Assembly: GCA_020631735.1 (NCBI GenBank)
Contig: CM036223.1
Location: 10,206,191 to 10,270,190, forward strand
Length of the DNA stretch: 64,000 bases
Source of the DNA: Saccharum officinarum
Taxonomy: Eukaryota; Streptophyta; Magnoliopsida; Poales; Poaceae
Direction of reading: 5' to 3'
Each line of letters starts with the position of its first letter. The first letter of the stretch is position 1. Below are positions 1 through 9,739 of the stretch, one piece after another. Under the pieces are notes generated by a model that saw only the letters and a list, made by a program, of their open reading frames with translations, was not told the origin of the DNA and searched no databases. Both the position numbers and the translations under genes were made by a program.

Positions 1-1191
1 TGGTGGACACCGTCAACTGAGAAATATGCTCAGTACCATTATGAAATCGCGTTTCTTTGCCACTAGACACCGCAACCATTAAAATATTAATTTTCGCAAT
101 TTAGGAGTGAGAAAGGGCAGTGAAAAGACCATATTGTCCCTGTGGTCATATTCCTCCTCCCGACTCCAACTGGTGAGGTCCGTCATGTCCTTCAATGGCC
201 GACAGGCAGGAATAGCTCCGGCCAACTCCAGCACCGGCACCGCCCGGGCCTGGTCCATAGAGTGCGTGGCAACTGGAGGTGCGCGTTCGTCCGCACCGCG
301 AGCGCGATCTGCCATACGCACCAGTGAGAGGAGGCGAGCGCGCAGCGAGGAAGTACTCAAGCGACTGAGCGAGGCGAGCAGCGGGGCCATCGAGGAGAGA
401 CGCAGAGTGGGATGCCGATGCGAGGGAGCCCTTGAATGCATCGATGTCAGCCAGGAGGGACCGGAGGTCATCGACGACGCAGATGAAATCCTAGAAGTGT
501 GCGCAGCAGAGCTCTTCGATGGCCCGATCTCGGCCCCGCGGTCTCGTGCCATGCCACTGTGGTCGTCTTCCACCTTGGATGGGCAGCCATGGATGGCCTC
601 TTGCATAGTGGGCGGGGCGCTGCAGCAGGGATGGGGACAGGGGCGGCTGAGCTCGCTGACCGGCGGCAGCGGCCCATGGCGATGACTCTAGGCCGTAGGA
701 CGGCGCTGCTTGTCTCCATCCAGGCATGGGGCGGCTCCCGCGGGTGGCTGGTAGTGGAGCTGTGGCCGCTAGGGTGCATAGCTCGAGCGAAGCAGGTCCC
801 GACGGCGACATGGAGGGCCAGAGGCTGGGGCCAAGATGGTCACCGGCAGCGGCGCTGTAGGGAGCGCCTCGAGGTGCTGCTCCCATGCGACGCTGGGCAG
901 GGGCACGACCGCGGTACGTAGGAGGAAGAGGGCTGGAAACAACGCGGCTGCGCAAGATAGGGCTAGAGAAACGAAGAACGAAATCACCGGCCATGGAAGA
1001 CCACGCCGGAGAAGAAAAGGTGCGAACGAGAACGGCCGGAGGTTAAAGACGAGGGCAAAAAGGTCATTTCTCGCACTTTCTCTCTCCACAAATAAGAGAA
1101 ATGAATAAAATAACGGATGCAGTGTGTTACGGCAAAGAATCCCAAATTCATAATGGTACTAGGCCAATTTCCGAGTTGACGGTGTCCAACA
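1..1191. mobile_element. Pack-MULE-like element with long terminal inverted repeats (left edge at window start)
   Basis: The first ~165 bases and the reverse complement of about 1027-1191 align over nearly their whole length. Both begin with a GGACACCGTCAACT-type block, continue through AGTACCATTATGAA and TTCTTTGCC, and end in a GAGAGAAAG-like purine block and a T-rich stretch. Terminal inverted repeats of this length around a GC-rich, ORF-containing centre (about 200-1000) are the usual form of Mutator-like Pack-MULEs that carry host sequence. The GC-rich core is open in several overlapping frames on both strands, and I recognise no protein domain in any of them. The left end may extend beyond the window, so the expected 9-bp target duplication cannot be checked. 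Confidence 0.6.
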
Positions 1192-1424
1192 ACAAATTAC
1201 ACATTTGTGCAGTGTATGTGAGCAAAATTTCCCTAAAAACAATGGATCCTCACTCCCTTCAGCTCCCGGCGAGATGTCGGAGGAGAAGGGAGGGGGACCA
1301 GCGGTGGGGATGGCGGGAGCGGCTGCGGCGGCGGCGGCTGCTCTAGGGCAGGAGTCAAAAACTAAGGGTGGGGTTTCTATGGGAGGATTGATGCTGCCAC
1401 GTTGAGGGGTGGTGCCGCAGGTGT
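1192..1424. other. Short flank between Pack-MULE and CACTA element
   Basis: About 230 bp separate the two elements. A short ORF at 1274-1402 starting MSEEKGGG with an alanine run is present, but no domain is recognisable. The CACTA element was inserted at the end of this stretch. Confidence 0.4.
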
Positions 1425-1427
1425 ATA

Positions 1428-1990
1428 CACTACTGGAAACAGCGGCTTTGCCTAGTGCCGGAGGCACTAGGCAAAACCCATAAAACACTCGGCAAACGGT
1501 TTGCCGAGTGTTACACTCGGCAAACCACACTCGGAAAAAAAAACTTCGACAAAGGGCGCTTTGCCGAGTGTCGTTTGTCGGGCACTCGGCAAAGACTTTG
1601 CCTAGTGCCGGCCTGACACTCGGCAAAGCCGGCCTGACACTCGGCAAAGTTACCTTGCCGTGACGGAAATAGTGCCGTTAACGGCAGGTTTGCCTAGTGC
1701 CGTAGTCGTAGCACTCGGCAAACCAGGCCAGTTTGCCGAGTGTCCTTCTCCACGGCACTAGGCAAACCCGTCTAGTTTGCCTAGTGCCAGGCCCGCGACA
1801 CTCGGCAAACCCGCGCAGTTTGCCTAGTGCCTGGCCCCCGGCACTAGGCAAATCAGCCCAGTTTGCCTAGTGCCAGCCCCGCGACACTCGGCAAACCCGC
1901 CCAGTTTGCCTAGTGTCATGGCTTTGACACTCGGCAAAGATTCCCAGTTTGCCGAGTGTCTTAGTCATGACACTAGGCAAACCGGGAAAA
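1428..1990. repeat. Left subterminal repeat block of the CACTA element
   Basis: Dense alternating copies of an 11-13 bp motif, CACTCGGCAAA or CACTAGGCAAA and their reverse complements, often as facing pairs. Two variants coexist (GCCGAGTG and GCCTAGTG). In characterised En/Spm elements, subterminal repeats of this kind bind the TNPA protein. Binding here is inferred. Confidence 0.9.
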
Positions 1991-2029
1991 AACAGTATTT
2001 TTTTTTTGTGTTTTCCATTCCATCCAAGC

Positions 2030-2289
2030 AAACATCATATATATATATATATACATACATCACATTTCACAAACACCTCACATATATCACAAACACCACA
2101 TACATTCACATATATATATATCACAAACACAATATATATCACAAGTCCATCATAAGTGCATCATAGTTGTCCAAAATAAACCACAAGTGCAACTACAAGT
2201 CCAACATCAAGTCCAACCACAAGTGCATCATAGTTGTCCAAAATAAACCACAAGTTCATCACAAACTACCATCATGGCGACTGTCGGTG
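2030..2289. repeat. Low-complexity stretch 3' of the TNPA-like gene
   Basis: A TA/CA-rich run followed by irregular ACAAGTCCA/ACAAGTGCA repeats. A block reading GTGCATCATAGTTGTCC occurs twice, near 2156 and 2224. It lies downstream of the minus-strand stop codon and is presumably 3' untranslated sequence of the transposon gene. Confidence 0.5.
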
Positions 2290-4474
2290 TTAATGAGGCC
2301 CATGATTCGATCCTGGTGAATCTCCGAGGTGACGAGGCACGCTATTAGATGCCGCCGATGGATTCTGCACAAAGGAGAACAGATTGCATGTGTGAGAGAC
2401 AAGATAAACATATACCATCAATGTTGCAAGAGTAGTAGTTGCATGAGTTAGACAAGATAAACATATAGCTAGGTTTCAAGTAGTGTTCTGGTTTGACCCT
2501 AAGCATGAACATATGCATTAAAACATCCATACTCACAGGAGTGGTTACATGAGGAGGTGGAGGTGCAGCGAATAGCGTAGGTGGCGGCGGTCGACCCACA
2601 GCAGCGCCAAGAGTCTGCACGTACAACATCATTGCCTCCATCCTTGCCTCCATCCTCAGACGCTCGGCCTCCCGCTCGGCCTCTATCCTCTGCTGTTCGG
2701 ACGCCATCCTCGTCTCCATCTCCTCCCGAAGCCTCCTCTCTTCTTGCAGCTGGGCCTACAATATTTCACCCGAATGTTACAATAATGCAAAACTAAAGAG
2801 TGTGAGAATCAATGAACGATGAAAAAACCAAAATAACCTGTAGTTCGTCGACTCGTTGCTGTGCAGTGCTTGGCCGTTCACGTATAGCCGGGCTTGACCT
2901 TGTGCTCCTTGCTCGGATCTGCGAGAGACTGGGAGTAGCGGCCGTGTCGATTGTGCTATCGCCAATCCAGTACCGCCCATGCTTCTTGCCTTCTCCCACC
3001 CTCATGACGACTTCTCCATCAAGGTTTGCAGTGGTCGGATCGTACTCTGGCCCATGGACCTCCTTTGCCACCTCTATGTACTGACTGAGGCGGCTGTGGA
3101 CGGTCGCGTTGCTGTACGCCGATGGAGGGTCCTCCGGGTTGTAGGAGACGTCAGACGTCGCCTTGCCCTTGTGGGCCATAGCATATGCCATGAAGTCCGA
3201 GCACTCCTGACCACCATGTGATGCCGACTGCGAGAAAAACAGAAGATGTTTTGAAAATCATGCAGAATTGAGCGTTAGAATAAATAAATGAATTCTCATA
3301 CCCATGTTTGCTTGTATCCGTTGAGGTTGCGGTTGCCTTGATGGTGTGCTACACCTGGCATCATCAAACGCCGCTCCCGGCAAGCGACGTGTGTCTCCTT
3401 CCACTCGGGGGAGCACCACTTGTCAACGATCACTTCCCAGCAATCGGGATGCGCGGAGCACCAGCACGGAATCACCTGCACATCATCAAGTACATGACAT
3501 ATAAGAAGTTCAGATTTAGCCCACCTATTCTCAGAATAAATCAGTATTAATGTTCGACTAAGCTTACCTGCATGTACTGTTCCTTGGTCAGCATCATCTC
3601 TCTTGCATCTTTCTTGGTGACCTTCCTTCCAAGGTACGCCCCGTAGTATGTTATGATGGCCTGGATGCGCGACTCATAGTGCATGTGCTTCACGAGTGTT
3701 TTACATTCTTTGGTAGCCACCAAAGCCGCCTTGTCCTCAAATCCCACCTGACATCTGAAGAAATCCTGCGTATAGACATGATGTTTTCATTCATTTTAAA
3801 AAATGTTCAATGAATGCGATGTATTGAGAAATGTAGTGTGACAAAGACTTACCCACAGCTCCTCCCTCACCCGCTCCGCCTTGTTTCTGAATTCCCTGCC
3901 ACGTAGATCTTCAGTATCGGGGGCGACGGTGTAATGGTCAAACGTGTAGGCCGGCTCTGTCTTCCCGGCGAACTCAACCAGGCCAGGGAAGTGTTCCCTG
4001 ACCAAAAGACCGATGATGCCATTGACTTGGCGTGTGTGACAACCTGCAGACTCTACAATCGTCCAACCCCTGCATAAGTTATTATTAAGAAAAAATATTA
4101 GTTTCTATTGTGATTTTCAACATATCATATGAAGTAGTGATAATATCTTAAGTTCCTTACTTTTCTCCCTCGGGTCGAATCAGCGGGCGTCTATGAGGAG
4201 GTATCGGTCGCGGAGGGAGGCTCGCGGGTCCTCGCAAGTAGATACTCAACGAACTAGAGGAAGCGGAACCCGCTGCTGCCTCCCCCTCGCCGTCCCCGTG
4301 CGCCACCTCGTCGGTCCCAGGCATCACGTGCTCCTCCTCCTCCTCACGCGCCGTGGCGGGAGGCGACATGGAACTCCTGCGGCTGCTGCTCCTGCTCCTC
4401 CTCCTCCTCCTCTCCGATGGCTCCTCATCTGCATCGGGCGATGAAGGGCGTGTTCTTTGGTAAATCGAGTTCAC
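2290..4474 (-). CDS. TNPA-like CACTA transposon protein (plant Transposase_24 family), seven exons
   Basis: Seven minus-strand segments with GT..AG borders join into one frame of 529 codons: 4474-4161, 4069-3853, 3765-3568, 3475-3302, 3227-2838, 2755-2537 and 2364-2290. The N-terminal part is Ser/Arg/Glu-rich. The middle carries motifs typical of grass Transposase_24 proteins: HFPGLVEFAGKTEPAYTFDHY, PCWCSAHPDCWEVIVDKW, MPGVAHHQGNRNLN, AHKGKAT, VHGPEYDP and SLSQIRARSTRSSPAI. The C-terminal part is a Glu/Arg-rich predicted coiled coil (exon 6) and a short tail. In En/Spm the equivalent product binds the subterminal repeats. There is no in-frame ATG at the left of exon 1, whose frame opens just after a TGA near 4506. 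The real start must therefore come from an upstream exon, or a frameshift from the upstream ORF has occurred. The exon chain is otherwise undamaged. Confidence 0.85.
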
Positions 4475-4755
4475 CCTCCTCTGACGGTTACCTCTCTCAT
4501 ACGATGGGCTTCACCATGGTGGATCCACCGGGTATAGCCCGGTGTAAATCCATTCTTCAAAAGATGTCTACCCATGTTCTCCTTGTTTTGTCTTTTCCTG
4601 TTTGCACATTTGCTGCAGGGACACAAGACTTGCATCGCCCCTTTAGCAGCCTCGCCAAATGCTAAGTCCAAAAAACGATCGGTCTTGTGCATCCATTCAT
4701 CAGTGAATTGACCTTGACTTAAGCGACCCGTGGACATCCACTCACGGTCATCCAT
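4471..4755 (-). CDS. Transposase-associated domain ORF (N-terminal part of a TNP2-type transposase)
   Basis: Starts at an ATG at 4755 (MDDREWMSTGRLSQ) and ends at a TGA at 4471-4473, 94 residues. The motif order REWM, FLDLAF, CPCSKCANRKRQ, HLLKNGFTPGYTRW, HHGE is the plant transposase-associated domain (PF13963), normally the N-terminus of TNP2-type CACTA transposases. Here it is followed not by the Transposase_21 catalytic region but directly, in another frame, by the TNPA-like exons. It may be a leftover first exon after internal deletion, or a leader exon spliced to the TNPA-like message. The reading frame ends within the first TNPA-like exon region. Confidence 0.8.
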   Translation of the reverse strand: MDDREWMSTGRLSQGQFTDEWMHKTDRFLDLAFGEAAKGAMQVLCPCSKCANRKRQNKENMGRHLLKNGFTPGYTRWIHHGEAHRMREVTVRGG

Positions 4756-4850
4756 CCTCTAACATATATATCAGCGAGTAAAATAACCATCAATTACATC
4801 TACACGGTGTTCCTACTATCTAATAGGTGAGGATAGGTCCTAATCCCACC

Positions 4851-5046
4851 CGAGGATGCGTGGATGAGGTTAGTTTCCATGTTGTATTCCTGTCCGAGAC
4901 AGAATTTCGGCAGCACCTCCCCGCTGTTCTCCAGATACACGTCCTAGCAGGGAGTGTGTATCCGGAGAACAACAGGGAGATGGTGCCGAAACTCAGTCTC
5001 GGATCGGAGCAGACCATAGAAACTAACTCATCTACGCATCCGCGGG
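4851..5046. repeat. Imperfect inverted repeat, arms about 95 bp, upstream of the transposase ORF
   Basis: The arm at about 4851-4948 (GGATGCGTGGATGAGGTTAG, then ...TTTCGGCA, ...GTTCTCC) matches the reverse complement of about 4949-5046 (GGATGCGTAGATGAGTTAG, TTTCGGCA, GTTCTCC) with moderate divergence and almost no spacer. It sits 5' of the minus-strand transposase start. Confidence 0.75.
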
Positions 5047-5069
5047 CTGTCCAAAGAATGTGGACAATT

Positions 5070-5129
5070 CGAAACAGATACGGTTATAGATATGCAAAGA
5101 TCTGCATACTTCCAACCGTATCTCTTTCG
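5070..5129. repeat. Short hairpin, 26-bp arms
   Basis: Positions 5070-5095 and the reverse complement of 5104-5129 both read CGAAA-AGATACGGTT...TATGC, separated by an 8-bp loop. It adjoins the larger inverted repeat. Confidence 0.7.
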
Positions 5130-5191
5130 AACGGGAGACGCCTAACTGGGTTACGCAATACAAGACCATGATACGGAAAGAGATGTTATAC

Positions 5192-5334
5192 CTTGGGTGG
5201 CGGTGCAGTCAGGCTAGCGGGGCCGTGGCGGGCTGGTGCAGTGGCGAGACGACGCGGTGCAGGCAGACCCGCAGCGGCAAGGAAGCCGATCGGGGTCGCC
5301 AAGGTACTCCTGCACGGCTCCGACGAGCTCTTCT
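5192..5334 (-). pseudogene. Predicted exon of unknown origin inside the CACTA element
   Basis: GC-rich 143-bp minus-strand segment bounded by a T-rich acceptor (TTTTTTTTGCAG) and a GTATAA donor. In the phase set by the upstream RING exon it reads EELVGAVQEYLGDPDRLPC and then reaches a TAG. I do not recognise the source gene. GC content and splice borders suggest host gene sequence carried by the transposon. Confidence 0.4.
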
Positions 5335-5366
5335 CTGCAAAAAAAAGAGATCAAATGGGATCAATT

Positions 5367-5476
5367 GATTATCCTGTGTAAACGTTCTGGCAATAACTGA
5401 ATATGAGCTCTTCTCCCACATGCTTCTACAGGACTAGAATATGATTATCCTGTGTAAACGTTCTGGCAATAACTGA
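5367..5476. repeat. 34-bp direct repeat, two copies
   Basis: A 34-bp block beginning GATTATCCTGTGTAAACG occurs at 5367-5400 and again at 5443-5476 without change, 42 bp apart. Confidence 0.85.
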
Positions 5477-5549
5477 GTACTACCAAATGGCTTGCAGATG
5501 ATGGATAATGCTATACCCAATATAAATATATTTCAAGAAAAAAACAAAC

Positions 5550-5642
5550 CTGAGTTTCTCCAATGGAGCACAGCCCAAATCAATGCTACAAATAGGGCAG
5601 CAGCACACTTCCTTATTTATGAACTCCTCTGATATGCACTTC
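5550..5642 (-). pseudogene. Captured exon encoding half a RING finger, DRIP/polycomb-RING type
   Basis: A 93-bp minus-strand segment with an acceptor (TTTGCAG, just above 5642) and a donor (GTTTGTTT, just below 5550) encodes RKCISEEF..., then CCCPICSIDLGCAPLEKLR. The spacing of Cys-Lys-Cys, CPIC and the IDLG..PLEKLR ending is characteristic of the second half of the RING in plant DRIP (DREB2A-interacting) E3 ligases. In those genes the exon boundaries also fall at FC/RKC and EKLR. The first RING half and the rest of the protein are absent nearby. The fragment lies in the same orientation as the TNPA-like gene, about 800 bp upstream of its leader ORF, so it could be included in a chimeric transposon transcript. 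Confidence 0.75.
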
Positions 5643-5659
5643 CTGCAAACTGATGGTAT

Positions 5660-7080
5660 TTATAAATTATAACATTAATGGAAGAGGTGCAATCACGATT
5701 CATGAAGAACATTGTTTCGGTTTTCCGCAATAGAGGTTGTTGCTGAGTTTGGGCAAAAAAAGGTCTAATTCCAAGAACATTGTTTCATGATTTATGGACT
5801 CAGTTTGCTTCTTTAGTCACTGGAATGGATTGGAGTAAATTTGTTCATTGCCATTGGAAATTATAACACCTTTGTATGTGCCATTGAGAATCATGATTAT
5901 AGCTCATTGCCATTAAGTTGTATTTTCTTCTTGTTATATGCCATTGACATCTATATTCTGTCAAGTGGCTGTTAAATGATAACAGAAATGACCATGATAC
6001 CCTTGTATAACCTAGAAAATTAGAAATATCCCTTTGATGCCATTAGCACTTCATATCAAATATTTGACAATACAACTACATGTATTTTCAACATTGAAAA
6101 ATCTAACAACACTTCAGCCCACATATTTAATTTAAAACTATGCGCAAGAAATATGATAGCATCACATATTTAATTCAAATATGCACAAGCAATAGACAGC
6201 ACCAACTTAGGCATATAACAATAATATGACAGGAACATTATAGCCTTACAGTTAGCTAGTTCAAATGTTTACCAAGCACAAACTGTCACTAGTTAGCTAA
6301 CCAAGCATACAAAAGTGCACTACATACAAAATAATGGCAGCCAATGTTGTCCATCAAGTTTTCAACTTGGCTAGCAATGCCACAACTTGCTGCAGGCCAC
6401 ACAAAATAAAGATCGTCACAAAATAAGCACAACTTGCAGTAGGCCACAGAAAATACGATTCATCGACTACAGATTCAAGTCTGGAAGCTTAGGAGCCTGC
6501 TGTTGCTGTTGAGATGAGCATAAGGATGCATCATAATTCATACATGTAAGACACTGCATAACTCAATAGCAGCAAGGTTGCTGGGCGACACAACAAAATA
6601 AAGCTAAAGAGAATAGCAGGACGTTGTACAGCGCTGAAAGAGCATCATAATCACATCTAACACAACTGTTTGGAAAGCTGCACAGGACACTGTCTCTAAT
6701 GTTTAGTTCAATGTTCTATTGCATTAGCACAGACAGAGCATCCTAAATTTCTAAGAATACAACTCTTTGGAAAGTTGATGTTCCCAGTTCAATGCCCTTT
6801 GACTGAGATGATGGCTTCTAGAATCATTCTCGGATGCGATCTGGAATCTAAAATGGAAAATATTCACCAAATACTGAACACTAAAGAGATTCGACATCTA
6901 AAAAAGACAATGCAAATTCATATAATCACTTCAGTGGTAGGCAACCTCAATGATTATTAGGAAGAAAATGTGTGATACATTCGGTACAACTTATCTATAA
7001 TTATTGGAAAAATAAGAGCTATGAGTGGAAAATAATGTTGTCTCAAAAGCATTCTATCAAACACCTTTTGGGCAGGAAAC
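5660..7080. other. CACTA interior, AT-rich, mostly non-coding
   Basis: AT-rich sequence between captured fragments with no long ORF. Apart from the small ORF at 6467-6559, nothing is recognisable. It resembles intron sequence carried together with captured exons. Confidence 0.4.
6467..6559 (-). pseudogene. Small ORF or terminal exon ending in an EAR-type motif (LPDLNL)
   Basis: A minus-strand frame from an ATG at 6559 ends SSQQQQQAPKLPDLNL followed by TAG at 6467-6469. A CAG immediately after the ATG could serve as an acceptor, making this a last exon. LxLxL/DLNL sequences at a protein C-terminus are the EAR repression motif that recruits TOPLESS co-repressors. The source gene is not recognised. 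It is in the same orientation as the RING exon, but it ends in a stop codon upstream of that exon, so the two probably come from different genes. Confidence 0.4.
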
Positions 7081-7109
7081 TTTTATCCATATTGACAAAT
7101 CATTATTAT

Positions 7110-7613
7110 GAACATGTACCTGGAGGGCAGAAGATGGGCATACAAATGTAGAAGGGGAGGAGATGTGATACCCTTGAGGCGCAGGACGGTGCAACGACGT
7201 TGGAGCCCGCGGCCGAGGGGCCACGCCCACCAGGGGACACGCTCGCCGGAGGGGCTGCGTCCACCAGGGGACACGCCAGCTGAGGGGCCACGCCCACCAA
7301 GGGACACGCCCACCGGATGGGCCACGGCCGCCGAGGGCCGCGCCCTCTGCAAGAGCTGGACGACACACTGGACGGGGCCGGGGATCGACGCGGGCGTCCG
7401 TCGAAGGGGCCAGGGATTGACGCGCTGGACGGGGATTGACGCGTCGGAGGGGCCGCGTCGATCCGAGGAGCTACACCCACCGGAGGAAGATTTGGAGCTG
7501 CACCTAGGGTTTGGGGGAATTTTTGCGAGCAAGACCGACGCTCGCAACGGAGGAGACGAGAAGCAACGGAGGAGACGAGAAGAAATGCGTTCGGGCCTGC
7601 CCCGGCTCAGCAT
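7110..7613 (-). pseudogene. GC-rich captured segment resembling a gene 5' end
   Basis: A strongly GC-rich block inside AT-rich transposon sequence. Read on the minus strand it contains an AAACCCTAG box and CT-rich leader-like sequence around 7500-7580, followed by open frames in more than one phase. No protein domain is recognised, and the open frames partly reflect the 34-bp minisatellite within it. Confidence 0.35.
7215..7345. repeat. 34-bp GC-rich minisatellite, about 3.5 copies
   Basis: Tandem units beginning GAGGGGCCACGCCCACCAGG or GAGGGGCTGCGTCCACCAGG recur with a 33-34 bp period, with a degenerate last copy. Confidence 0.75.
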
Positions 7614-7912
7614 GGGCGACGGGATACAGCATCGATGTGTGGAAACACAGATTTCTCATCTAACCTGGCCCAACTCGTGCACAAGAGGCCCCGTGGCCAG
7701 GCTGTGTGGAAACGCAGATTTCTTGCGTTCCTGGCGAGCCTGGTTCTGCCGAGCCCACGAACGTTCCTGCAGGTGGGCCAACTGACCCACGCTGAGTCTC
7801 TGGCAACCGGAAGCAGGCAATCCAAGCAAGCAACCAATCAAGTGCGCTAGCTAGCTTGCATAAGATGAAACAGGCTAACAAACAAGACCGCAATGCTTTA
7901 TCTGCTTACGGC

Positions 7913-9076
7913 GTTTGCCGAGTGTCACACGGCCGACACTCGGCAAACTGTCCAGTTTGCCTAGTGCCAAGGGTGTGACACTCGGCAAAATGACCCTTTG
8001 CCGAGTGTCAGACTTTGACACTAGGCAAACTAAATTTTTTTTTTTGGATTTTGACCTCCTAAAATTTTCTGTAGTTGTCCTATACTAACTTGAACTACAT
8101 GTTCAAATTTGGCATATTTTTCGAACCTTTTGCTATATTTCTTTAATTTATTTCATTTAATTGATTTTTTTGGATAAAGCAAATTTGAACTGCAAGAGGA
8201 TAGAATAATGGAATTTAATGTATGAAAAAATGATATTCATGTTATTGAGTCTAAAGTGAGGCCGTATCCACAAACAGACCAAAAATTTCGTACATCTTGT
8301 TCACGAAATATGACAACGAACTTGTGGGCGAGTTGGTTTTAAATTTTATAAAAAGCAAACGAAGTCCGAAAATCATGAAACTTGACAAGATGTCGTGATA
8401 TCATATGTGGAGTTTGTAATAAAAATTTGAGATGGTTTCGCGCAAGTTTGTCACGGCGTTGCATACAAACCAAGACATATCCACGTAACATATAGATATC
8501 ATATGCGGAGATGTCTTGGTTTGTAAGCAACGCCGTGACAAACTTGCGCGAAACCATCTCAAATTTTTATTACAAACTCCACATATGATATCACGACATC
8601 TTGTCAAGTTTCATGATTTTCGGACTTCGTTTGTTTTTTATAAAATTTAAAATCAACTCGCCCACAAGTTCATTGTCATATTTCGTGAACAAGATGTACG
8701 AAATTTTTGGTCTGTTTCTGGATACGGCCTCACTTTAGACTCAATAACATGAATATCATTTTTTCATACATTAAATTCCATTATTCTATCCTCTTGCAGT
8801 TCACATTTGCTTTATCCAAAAAAAATCAATTAAATGAAATAAATTAAAGAAATATAGCAAAAGGTTCGAAAAATATGCCAAATTTGAACATGTAGTTCAA
8901 GTTAGTATAGGACAACTACAGAAAATTTTGGGAGGTCAAAATCCAAAAAAAAAATTTAGTTTGCCTAGTGCCAAAGTCTGACACTCGGCAAAGTGTCATT
9001 TTGCCGAGTGTCAAACCCTTGGCACTAGGCAAACTGGACAGTTTGCCGAGTGTCGGCCGTGTGACACTCGGCAAAC
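7913..9076. repeat. Near-perfect 1.16-kb palindrome: 566-bp arms, 32-bp spacer
   Basis: 7913-8478 and the reverse complement of 8511-9076 are equal in length and nearly identical; only occasional single-base differences are seen (for example near 8331-8353 against 8635-8655). The spacer is 8479-8510. The outer ~120 bp of each arm consists of CACTA subterminal repeats. The inner part is AT-rich interior sequence. A transcript across it would fold into a very long double-stranded RNA. Confidence 0.92.
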
Positions 9077-9336
9077 TCAAACGGTAGGTCATGCACGTCA
9101 GCTGTCGTCGGTGTTTGCCGAGTGTCAAACATTTGCCGAGTGTCTGACACTAGGCAAAATGCAGGTTTGCCTAGTGTCTAATTTTGCCGAGTGTTGACAC
9201 TCGGCAAAGGCTTCCTTTGCCTAGTGTCGTTCTTTGCCGAGTGTCACACTCGGCAAATAGTCAGTTTGCCGAGTGCCCGACATATTACACTCGGCAAACC
9301 TTTTTACACTAGGCAAATTAGGCGATTCCGGTAGTG
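8950..9336. repeat. Right subterminal repeat block of the CACTA element
   Basis: Same TTTGCCGAGTGTC and TTTGCCTAGTGCC motifs as the left end, in both orientations, up to the terminal GGTAGTG at 9330-9336. Overlaps the outer part of the palindrome's right arm. Confidence 0.9.
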
Positions 9337-9405
9337 ATAGCTGGTGGTTTGGGTAGCTGGTTGAGTTCAACCACATCAGCAAGTTTGGGCTAGGGCTTTC
9401 AATAA

Positions 9406-9735
<330 letters not shown>

Positions 9736-9739
9736 TACA

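Larger units (their letters stand above)
1428..9336 (-). mobile_element. CACTA (En/Spm) DNA transposon, complete ends, TSD ATA
   Basis: The left end reads CACTACTGGAAAC at 1428. The right end, read on the minus strand from 9336, gives CACTACCGGAATC. The three bases outside each end are ATA (1425-1427 and 9337-9339), the 3-bp target duplication typical of CACTA elements. Both ends are packed with short subterminal repeats of the types TTTGCCGAGTGTC and TTTGCCTAGTGCC in both orientations. The 7.9-kb interior carries a TNPA-like gene, a transposase-associated domain ORF, captured-looking exon fragments and a large palindrome near the right end. No TNP2 (Transposase_21) catalytic region is visible, so the element is probably non-autonomous. 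Confidence 0.95.

Noticed and set aside
79..1108. Several overlapping open frames on both strands
   Set aside because: GC-rich core of an inverted-repeat element; frames overlap on both strands, have no domain and no sign of codon selection.
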